20,692 bases of DNA from Candidatus Lambdaproteobacteria bacterium (GTDB taxonomy: Bacteria > SAR324 > NAC60-12), in assembly GCA_012964265.1 (NCBI GenBank), contig DTUH01000321.1, positions 1-20,692 on the forward strand, read 5' to 3'. The position numbers were made by a program, and so were the translations under genes. The notes below the pieces were generated by a model. That model was not told the origin of the DNA, did no database searches, and was given only the letters and a program-made list of their open reading frames with translations. This document shows positions 1 through 6,809 of the stretch, in pieces (the first letter of the stretch is position 1; every line of letters starts with the position of its first letter).

Positions 1-1190
1 CTACAAAAATATGTGCAATTGCAGTTGAAGGTGATGACGTTGAAGAATTGAATGTAGTTGGTGTCGGCACGGCAAAATCAGAAGGTTTGCGCAAGGGTGT
101 TGTTGTCAACATAGAAAAGACCGTTAAGGCAATTAAAAAGGCAGTTGAAGAATGTGAATTAATGTGCGGCGCCCAGATTCGCTCGGTTTATGCCGGAATT
201 GCCGGACATCATATCAGGGGTCAAAACAGCCGGGGGATGGTCACGGTTTATCATAACCGAATAGTTACTGAAGAAGACATTCGCCGTGTAATAGACGCAG
301 CTCAAGTTTTGATTCCGAATGATAGGGAAGTATTACACATCCTTCCTCAAGAATTCATTGTGGATGATCAGGATGGCGTGCAAAATCCACTCGGTATGGC
401 AGCCGCGCGTTTAGAGGTAAATGTACATATTGTGACCGGTTCAGTTACGTCAGCACAAAATATTATTAAATGCTGTAACCAGTCAGGACTTGATGTTGAG
501 GACATTGTTTTGGAACCTTTGTCTTCAAGTCAGGCAGTCCTCAGCCCTGACGAGCAGGAGGTGGGAGTAGTACTGGTTGACATAGGCGGAGGTACAACGG
601 ATGTCACAATTTATTCAGAAGGAAGCATTGTCCATACGGCGGTATTGGCCCTGGGTGGAAATCATTTGACACACGATATTGCGATAGGCCTGGGTGCACC
701 TTTGCGAGAAGCAGAGGAAATTAAACATAAGTTTGGTGTGGCGATGGCCAGTATGGTGAAAGAAGATGAAATGATCGACGTTCCAAGTGTAGGAGGGCGA
801 AATAACCGTACCATGCAAAAGCGAGTACTCTCCAGTATTATCGAGGATCGTTTCAGGGAAATATTTGAATTGATTGCTCATGAAATTGAAAAAACGCATT
901 TTCACACATTGATGGCTTCAGGCGTGGTTATTACCGGCGGCACCTGTATCATGTCCGGTGCAGATCGACTTGCTTCCAAGGTCTTGAATTTGCCTGTTCG
1001 GGTGGGATATCCGGAAAATATTTCTGGTTTGCGAGAAATGATTTACTCTCCTAAATATGCAACCAGTGTAGGACTTGTACGTTATGGAATCACCAGTAAT
1101 CAGGGTAAACTGAATTTTGTAGGTGATGATACGAATTTATTTCATAAGGTATCCAGACGAATGAAAGATTGGATGCAAGATTTCTTTTAG
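1..1190 (+). CDS. ftsA: Cell division protein FtsA (5' truncated by window edge)
   Basis: FtsA is the actin-like ATPase that anchors FtsZ filaments to the cytoplasmic membrane and recruits later divisome proteins. The reading frame is already open at base 3 (TKICAIAEGDDVEEL...), and this matches the first FtsA strand, so the true start lies upstream of the window. The TTG at 48 is internal and not the start. Visible family marks are the conserved GVGTAxSxGLRKGVVVN segment just after the N-terminus, the actin-family phosphate-2 loop DIGGGTTDV (bases 579-605), a GGT-x3-SGA adenosine motif near base 935, and a C-terminal amphipathic membrane-targeting helix (RRMKDWMQDFF) right before the stop. 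ftsZ starts 59 nt downstream, the standard ftsA-ftsZ order, so cotranscription is likely. The identification is secure; only the first few codons are missing. Confidence 0.96.
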   Translation, partial: TKICAIAVEGDDVEELNVVGVGTAKSEGLRKGVVVNIEKTVKAIKKAVEECELMCGAQIRSVYAGIAGHHIRGQNSRGMVTVYHNRIVTEEDIRRVIDAAQVLIPNDREVLHILPQEFIVDDQDGVQNPLGMAAARLEVNVHIVTGSVTSAQNIIKCCNQSGLDVEDIVLEPLSSSQAVLSPDEQEVGVVLVDIGGGTTDVTIYSEGSIVHTAVLALGGNHLTHDIAIGLGAPLREAEEIKHKFGVAMASMVKEDEMIDVPSVGGRNNRTMQKRVLSSIIEDRFREIFELIAHEIEKTHFHTLMASGVVITGGTCIMSGADRLASKVLNLPVRVGYPENISGLREMIYSPKYATSVGLVRYGITSNQGKLNFVGDDTNLFHKVSRRMKDWMQDFF

Positions 1191-1249
1191 TTTTAAAATG
1201 TTTGCTCAAGACCAAACCCGATTTTCTCGAACCAACAAATGGAGACAAA

Positions 1250-3028
1250 ATGCTAAATTTTTCTGATATTCAACCTGTTCGTGACGATACTCCAAACATC
1301 AAAGTTGTCGGAGTTGGGGGAGGCGGAGGAAATGCCGTAAATCGCATGATTCAGTCGGGTGTACTAGGTGTTGATTTCATTGTGGCAAATACAGACTTAC
1401 AGGATTTACGTAAATCCATGGCTCCTCAAAAACTGCAGATCGGCAGCCAATGTTCACGAGGATTGGGCGCAGGTGCTAAACCGGAAATTGGTCGCAATGC
1501 CGCCTTGGAAAGTATTGATCAAATAAGGGATTCCCTGCAAGGTGCGGACATGGTTTTTCTTGCTGCAGGTATGGGTGGTGGAACCGGTACGGGTGGTACC
1601 CCAATCGTAGCTCAAGTTGCACAGGACCTGAAAGCCCTCACTGTTGGTGTTGTGACCTTACCTTTCAATTTTGAAGCAAAACGACGACGAAAGGTGGCAA
1701 ATGTGGGAGTGATTGAATTGAGAGATCATGTTGATACATTAATTGTTGTTCCAAACGAAAACTTGTTCAGTATCATCAACAGACGGACTCCTATGACAGA
1801 GGCCTTTGGGTATGCGGACGATGTATTGCGACAGGGAGTTCAAGGAATATCAGACCTGATAACCAGAGATGGCCTGGTTAATTTAGATTTTGCGGATGTC
1901 CGGACTGTAATGGCAAATAAAGGAAAGGCTGTAATGGGTACCGGAATTGCCTCTGGAGAAAATAGAGCAAGACATGCAGCAGAACAGGCTCTTCACAGTC
2001 CTCTATTAAACGACAACAGGATTGATGGGGCACGTGGCATTTTAATCAATGTCGTGGGAGGAGTGTCAATGGGAATGCAGGAGGTTGATGAAGCTTCAAC
2101 ATTCATCAAGGAACACGGGCACAAAGATGCAGAAATAATTTGGGGGGCGGCAATCAATCCTGATTTTGACGACCAAATGATGATAACTGTCATTGCAACC
2201 GGTTTTGATGAACACGATGAAGATTCTGTAAAAATCTCTGTACCAAATTTGCCTGCTAAACCGTTTGATGTGCTTGCAGGAACAAAGGAGCATTCCAATT
2301 TAAATTCAAAAACTGATGAAAGAAAATCTGAGGTTAAACTTGAAATTGCGGCCAGCAGTTCAGCTGAATCTGACGTTACAATGGATTTTAATGAGGGTAC
2401 AACTCCAGCAGTAAAAGATCTTGAATCTCTTAATGGAACAGAGACCAGAACCAGCTTTGCAGATTTTCCGGAGCATCCGGAAGATTCTGGTGAAGAATCA
2501 GCTTTTGGTGAGCAGGAAGAATTTTTGAGTCAGGAAATTTCTGTTCTTTCTGCCAACCAGGAGGATCAAGATATTAACACACAGGGTGAGATGGAATCCA
2601 TAGATGAATCAATAAATAATTCCATTGAAAGTGATGAAACAAAGTTGGAAACGACAGTTTTATTTACAAATGAATTGGCTTCGGAAGAAGATTCAAATAT
2701 TACTGGTCTAGATGAAGATGAAAATGGAGCATTTGAAGATTTGCCGAGAGACATTTCTTCATCAGACTTGATTGATGCAGCAACATACTCAATACATGGT
2801 TCAAATGCAGAGACAACTAAACTGAATGCTGATGAAAAAACTTTTCCGAACACCCCATCGTATGCGGAGATTCTTACCGAAAAAATTCTTGAAACCGAAA
2901 CCAGCACAGTTGAGACAAGTCCGTTGATTCCCGATTGGGCTAATCAAACTGAAAATCCGGCATTTTTTCAAAATTTAGATATTCCTACTTTTCTAAGAAG
3001 ACGCGGGGCAAATAGACCTCGACAATAA
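1250..3028 (+). CDS. ftsZ: Cell division protein FtsZ with long acidic C-terminal linker
   Basis: FtsZ is the tubulin-like GTPase that polymerises into the division ring. I chose the ATG at 1250 because GGAGA lies 4 nt upstream and the protein then begins MLNFSDIQPVRDD, like other FtsZ N-termini. A TTG at 1169 in the same frame would overlap ftsA and add 27 unrelated residues. Over 592 residues one sees the GGGGGNAVNRM nucleotide loop (about 23-33), the tubulin signature GGGTGTGG (109-116) and the T7 catalytic loop NLDFADV (211-217). The globular domain ends near 320. The conserved C-terminal peptide LDIPTFLRRR, which binds FtsA and ZipA-like partners, is at about 576-585. The roughly 255-residue linker between them is low-complexity, rich in Asp, Glu, Ser and Thr, and much longer than in most FtsZ. 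Two FHA-protein genes follow on the same strand after 224 nt. Confidence 0.97.
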   Translation: MLNFSDIQPVRDDTPNIKVVGVGGGGGNAVNRMIQSGVLGVDFIVANTDLQDLRKSMAPQKLQIGSQCSRGLGAGAKPEIGRNAALESIDQIRDSLQGADMVFLAAGMGGGTGTGGTPIVAQVAQDLKALTVGVVTLPFNFEAKRRRKVANVGVIELRDHVDTLIVVPNENLFSIINRRTPMTEAFGYADDVLRQGVQGISDLITRDGLVNLDFADVRTVMANKGKAVMGTGIASGENRARHAAEQALHSPLLNDNRIDGARGILINVVGGVSMGMQEVDEASTFIKEHGHKDAEIIWGAAINPDFDDQMMITVIATGFDEHDEDSVKISVPNLPAKPFDVLAGTKEHSNLNSKTDERKSEVKLEIAASSSAESDVTMDFNEGTTPAVKDLESLNGTETRTSFADFPEHPEDSGEESAFGEQEEFLSQEISVLSANQEDQDINTQGEMESIDESINNSIESDETKLETTVLFTNELASEEDSNITGLDEDENGAFEDLPRDISSSDLIDAATYSIHGSNAETTKLNADEKTFPNTPSYAEILTEKILETETSTVETSPLIPDWANQTENPAFFQNLDIPTFLRRRGANRPRQ

Positions 3029-3071
3029 AAAAACTTGTGGTTCTATTTCGTTCACATTATCCTTACCTTCT

Positions 3072-3167
3072 GAAGTCGAAAAGCTGAGTGGTGATAAGTT
3101 GACTTCTGCGAATTTTCAATTACACAAGTACCAACCAGAAAGTTCCTGCCTGTCAGCTTCTGACTTC
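3072..3167. repeat. Imperfect inverted repeat downstream of ftsZ
   Basis: In the 224-nt gap between ftsZ and the first FHA gene, bases 3072-3087 and 3153-3167 are complementary: GAAGTC and AAGCTGA on the left pair with TCAGCTT and GACTTC on the right. That gives 13 base pairs with a small 3x2 internal loop and a 65-nt apical stretch. There is no following T-run, so it is not an ordinary intrinsic terminator. It could fold in the ftsZ 3' untranslated region or in the leader of the next gene, or it could be chance. No other feature is seen in this gap. Confidence 0.3.
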
Positions 3168-3252
3168 GTTTCCATATTTTTAAAGAAGAGCAGTAAGTTC
3201 CTGTAGTTTGAATTGGCTGCTCTAACAGTATTGTTTCAATAGTTTGGTTTTT

Positions 3253-4131
3253 ATGAAATCAATGCGCACCTTGTATTATTCCATGTTGGGTCTTCTGGGA
3301 GGCCTCTTTAGCTGGGCGTTAATACAAAGCGGGTTTCACGTGTTTGATGCTCTTTCCACTACTGGATTTGTAGGGATGGACACTGCTTGGCTGAATAATT
3401 TTATTTATGAAGGGGCCTTAATCGGCCTTGGGTTAGGTATGATTCTACAGGCAAGAGCTTCACTTTGGTACCATCATGACTTGGTACTCATATTATCCAA
3501 AATGTTTTTTGGCGCTTTGACGGGCACGATTATAGGCTTATTCTGCTTTGGTTTTGGTCATGTTCTCCAAACATGGCAGTTATCCCCCATACTAAGCCGT
3601 TTGACAAGTTGGATACTTTTAGGATTATTTATTGTAGGAACCACCGAGTTGTTTCACTATCATTCCGGTTTATTATGGCCACGCATAATTAGTGGAGGAA
3701 TTGGGGGAGTAATCGGTGGTGGAATTTTTGAATTATTGCTGCTGTACCAGATGAGCGGTCCTGAACACCTTTACGGGTTGATTCTTGCCGGTTTCAGCAT
3801 CCCTTTACTTATTGGACTGAAAGAAAATCGTGTAACTTCTTCTGCTTTGAGAGTCTTAACAGGCAAGCAAGAAGGCCAAATTTTTTTACTTGATCAAAAT
3901 AAATTCACTTTAGGTTATGGTTCAAAGAATGATTTCATTTTAAAAGGTTATGCAGAAGTGTGTGACTTACACGCGCATATTTTCAAAAAAGACGAACAAG
4001 TCTTTATTGAGAATACAGACGCAGGTAGTGAAGTCCTGGTGAACTATCGTTTGGTCGATCAACAACAATCCATGAAAAAAGGAGATGTCATCAAAATTGG
4101 TACAGCGCTGCTGCAGTACTATGAAATCTGA
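3253..4131 (+). CDS. Polytopic membrane protein with C-terminal cytoplasmic FHA domain
   Basis: I do not recognise a named family for the whole protein. Its first 190 residues are strongly hydrophobic with about six predicted membrane helices (roughly 7-28, 50-67, 80-105, 117-134, 145-165 and 173-189). The fifth is glycine-rich (SGGIGGVIGGGIF), suggesting tight helix packing. Residues about 199-290 form an FHA-like fold: a LGYGSKND turn, DLHAHI, and a final GDVIKIG-x4-LQYY strand pair. FHA domains usually bind phosphothreonine peptides, but here the canonical GR and SxxH positions are altered, so binding is uncertain. The start is ambiguous. I prefer ATG 3253; TTG 3244 and ATG 3262 are also possible and none has a clear Shine-Dalgarno sequence. 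The stop overlaps the next gene's ATG by one base, so the two FHA genes are almost certainly translationally coupled and may act together. Confidence 0.8.
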   Translation: MKSMRTLYYSMLGLLGGLFSWALIQSGFHVFDALSTTGFVGMDTAWLNNFIYEGALIGLGLGMILQARASLWYHHDLVLILSKMFFGALTGTIIGLFCFGFGHVLQTWQLSPILSRLTSWILLGLFIVGTTELFHYHSGLLWPRIISGGIGGVIGGGIFELLLLYQMSGPEHLYGLILAGFSIPLLIGLKENRVTSSALRVLTGKQEGQIFLLDQNKFTLGYGSKNDFILKGYAEVCDLHAHIFKKDEQVFIENTDAGSEVLVNYRLVDQQQSMKKGDVIKIGTALLQYYEI

Positions 4132-5153
4132 TGTTCTCTCAAACAGATCGATGTCTCCGTGCCTGCGCGAATAGCGTTGGCCTCTTTTTTCTTGGAGTCC
4201 TCAATTCAACATCTTTACTCGCGGCCGAAGCCTTGGCTGCGGGCGATGTGCTGAAAAAGGAAATCTCGCCCCCTTCGTTTGCGGACTTTTTGTTCCCGGA
4301 AACGTACTTCCTTAAGATTGCTGAAAATCCCTTATTGAATCTGGTTGAGGCTCTGTTAGTATTTGTAGTTGTGCTTTTGGTTATATATGTACTTTGGTAC
4401 CTGCGAAAACCAAAGCTGAGCGCATCCAGCGGGCCTGGTTTTAAGCTGCTCAATCTAAATGAACAATGCCCTTTCATTCCGCTTAAAGCTGAAGTTCAAA
4501 CACTTGAGTTTTTGGCAAAGATTCAAACAAGCAAAAAATATCGTTTGTCTGCAAATTTAAATCGAGTGATTTTAACTCCACATCAAAATACTTTTTTACT
4601 GGAAGATAAAAATTACAAAAATGCGCTGCTGATCAACCGGAGACGTTCCCATCGAACAATTTTATGTGATAACGATGTCTTGGATGTTGGAGAAATGATT
4701 TTGCTTTATTGTAACAATGATGTTCCGGATGGCAAAATTCAACACCAGACACGTGTGGATTTGCAGCTTCCAATCACAGGTGTTATACCAAAAGGTCCTG
4801 TTAAAAAAGGAACACCGATCCTGACCATTGCGGGAATTCAGCAGGAAATTCCTTTAGTCAGAAATTTGAATACATTGGGAACATCAAGTTCCAATGATGT
4901 AATTGTTGTCAGCAATGAGGTTTCCTTACGGCATGCAAAAATATATAGGGTAGGACAATCATGGAAGATTCAGAACCTGCTTACTCATGAAACGACTTTG
5001 GTGAACGGACGGAGAATTGAACAACGTTTTCTTCAGGATGGTGATGAAATAGCAATTGGCGATATATTTTTCAAGTTCAGAATCAGCAAAGCACAAATGA
5101 AGCAGGTCCGAAAGCTCAAAACAACAACTGTTAAAAATTCTGTCAAAACTTAA
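4131..5153 (+). CDS. Single-pass membrane protein with two FHA-like domains
   Basis: This 340-residue protein has a hydrophobic N-terminus (about 15-32) resembling a signal peptide, a short segment that would be periplasmic, a strong membrane helix at about 70-91 (LLVFVVVLLVIYVLWYL), and then a basic cytoplasmic start (RKPK). The cytoplasmic part holds two FHA-like modules. The first (about 120-195) is degenerate and recognisable mainly by its ending, DNDVLDVGEMILLY. The second (about 228-318) is a good FHA domain, with TLGTSSSND, the SLRHAKI phosphothreonine-binding segment (S265, H268), VNGRRI and LQDGDEIAIGDIFFKF. FHA proteins normally recognise phosphothreonine on partner proteins. The start ATG overlaps the stop of the preceding FHA gene (TGATG). 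The stop overlaps that of the convergent gene on the other strand. No kinase is encoded in the window. Confidence 0.82.
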   Translation: MFSQTDRCLRACANSVGLFFLGVLNSTSLLAAEALAAGDVLKKEISPPSFADFLFPETYFLKIAENPLLNLVEALLVFVVVLLVIYVLWYLRKPKLSASSGPGFKLLNLNEQCPFIPLKAEVQTLEFLAKIQTSKKYRLSANLNRVILTPHQNTFLLEDKNYKNALLINRRRSHRTILCDNDVLDVGEMILLYCNNDVPDGKIQHQTRVDLQLPITGVIPKGPVKKGTPILTIAGIQQEIPLVRNLNTLGTSSSNDVIVVSNEVSLRHAKIYRVGQSWKIQNLLTHETTLVNGRRIEQRFLQDGDEIAIGDIFFKFRISKAQMKQVRKLKTTTVKNSVKT

Positions 5154-6796
5154 TTTACAGTCAAAACATAACGAAAAGACTGGTAGCTACCGGCAACATC
5201 TTTAAGGAAACCGACTTCGTCAGATATTCTTAAATAAAATGCCTGTTTCCCTTCAGGTATTTTATATTTGAACAAAAATTGTTTCTTCTTTCGCAACATG
5301 TAAGACTTAATTCGTTTACGGTTTTGATCATATAAAGTAAGTTTCGGTCGTAGGTTGGTAGGGCCGATACGGAACCAGGACAAGCTTGTAACTTTGTTTG
5401 TCTCCTTTGATTGCGTGTTGTTGAGAGGCTCAATCCTGAATAATGTACTGTCTCCACGATGTCGAATATGATCGTAAACTGTGCTTGGTAAAGGAAGGTT
5501 GTAGGTTTGCTTGAATGTACGTAACGGTACTTGAAGGTTTGGCTTCGGCAAGTTTTCCTCTACGGAATCCAGTTCTGCTAATCCGCTTTCTACCATTGTG
5601 TCAAGGAATGGTTCCAGAGATTCGGTGATTTCTTTCCATTTAACATCCACAACTAAAAAAGTCTCTTCCCAAAATACAGCAGTAATTTCAAATGGCGCAT
5701 TCTGCGGTGCAACAAACTCCCTAAAAATTTTCTCTTGCAATCCTAAAAAAAGTGCTTGATAAGATATATAATCGCTGGCAATTATGTCCAAACTCAGTTT
5801 TTTCCAGCGGGGATTATTCTGAAATAAAGATTTAACTAATAGTTGTTCTTCTATAGGTCCTGGCAAACCTCTAAATTTGATCTTTACTTGTGTACCGATT
5901 CCCTGATTCATCTCCAATGCTTTTTGAATAACAGGAGTCCATTGGAGCAATAAACTGTCAAGGATTGCAGTAATAATCTCTTCAGTCTGCCATGATAAAT
6001 AAGATAGCTTTACGGTTGTGCTGGTTGCACTTCTGGAAGACTCAGCAAGTTCGTCCTTTTGAGACCAAAAAATAAATTGAGCATTAAGGGTTCCTTTTTG
6101 GGATTGTTCCTGTTGAGCGGAAAGTCTTAGTTTTAGTTCAAGTAATGCCAAAGCAGTCCCGTCAATATTTTCGGTGGTTTTGTTGGGCAATAAAGCCAAT
6201 CTAGCCTGCAGTCCTGCTTCAATCGGTAAATCCCGGTCTTCAATGACGATAACTTTGGCGCGAATACGGTAAGGTCTAAGTCTTGTTTGCAGTTGTTCTA
6301 AAAACGGGGCCAAAACTCTTTGCTGACGTAAGGCGTTATCCGCAACATAAATCAGAAAAACATCACGGAATGGAATCCGTTCTTCTTGAGTTGGCAGTCC
6401 CAGTTTACGAAATACTGACAGTAAACGTGAACGATATATCTGCGTTTCTATCTTTATGGTGAATTCAGTCAGGTCTGAAGTATTTCCTTCACCGATTACT
6501 CGAATAGATTCAATAAAATCATCCGGTTGTTCCAAAAAATGTTTCAGCAAAAGCGGTTTCAGTGTAACAGTGTCATTGAAGTCAAGAAACCTGGAGACTG
6601 CCTGCAGGATTACTTGTGCTTTTGCTTCTTTCAGCGCTTTAGTTTTGGCCCGCACCAGATTGTCCCGTTGAATAACAACCGTTGACTCTGCCTGTTCTAC
6701 AAACAGACTCTGTCCCAGCAAAGGAGTGGACGACAGTCCACCGAGTAGCAAAGCAATTGCTAGTTTGCGAATAATTGACAATGGATTACTGCTCAT
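5150..6796 (-). CDS. Secreted protein with FlgT/LPP20-like N-terminal region, function unknown
   Basis: This 548-residue protein begins with a signal peptide (basic IIRK, hydrophobic core 11-20, likely cleavage near LLG/QS at 28-29), so it is exported. No lipobox cysteine is seen. Residues about 36-136 show the pattern of FlgT-N/LPP20-type domains: an alanine-rich helix of the form AR/AK-x2-A-x2-A-x2-A (VRAKTKALKEAKAQVILQAV), then a long helix and strands ending in a V-x3-L-x3-F-x2-LGLP segment. FlgT sits at the periplasmic base of some flagellar motors, but no flagellar gene is nearby and the likeness is by eye. The last roughly 110 residues look like a beta-sandwich (PPC-like), ending FYLRISDEVG...YVLTV. 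It is the last gene of a minus-strand run, 13 nt after the phosphohexomutase. Its TAA overlaps the convergent FHA gene's stop in TTAA. Confidence 0.72.
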   Translation of the reverse strand: MSSNPLSIIRKLAIALLLGGLSSTPLLGQSLFVEQAESTVVIQRDNLVRAKTKALKEAKAQVILQAVSRFLDFNDTVTLKPLLLKHFLEQPDDFIESIRVIGEGNTSDLTEFTIKIETQIYRSRLLSVFRKLGLPTQEERIPFRDVFLIYVADNALRQQRVLAPFLEQLQTRLRPYRIRAKVIVIEDRDLPIEAGLQARLALLPNKTTENIDGTALALLELKLRLSAQQEQSQKGTLNAQFIFWSQKDELAESSRSATSTTVKLSYLSWQTEEIITAILDSLLLQWTPVIQKALEMNQGIGTQVKIKFRGLPGPIEEQLLVKSLFQNNPRWKKLSLDIIASDYISYQALFLGLQEKIFREFVAPQNAPFEITAVFWEETFLVVDVKWKEITESLEPFLDTMVESGLAELDSVEENLPKPNLQVPLRTFKQTYNLPLPSTVYDHIRHRGDSTLFRIEPLNNTQSKETNKVTSLSWFRIGPTNLRPKLTLYDQNRKRIKSYMLRKKKQFLFKYKIPEGKQAFYLRISDEVGFLKDVAGSYQSFRYVLTVN

Positions 6797-6809
6797 CGAT
6801 TACTGTTTA

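Noticed and set aside
48..50. TTG at 48 as the ftsA start
   Set aside because: The frame is open to base 3 and its residues (TKICAIAEG) match the FtsA N-terminal strand, so the gene starts outside the window.
1169..1249. Upstream TTG extension of ftsZ by 27 codons
   Set aside because: It overlaps ftsA, encodes no FtsZ-like residues, and the ATG at 1250 has a GGAGA just upstream.
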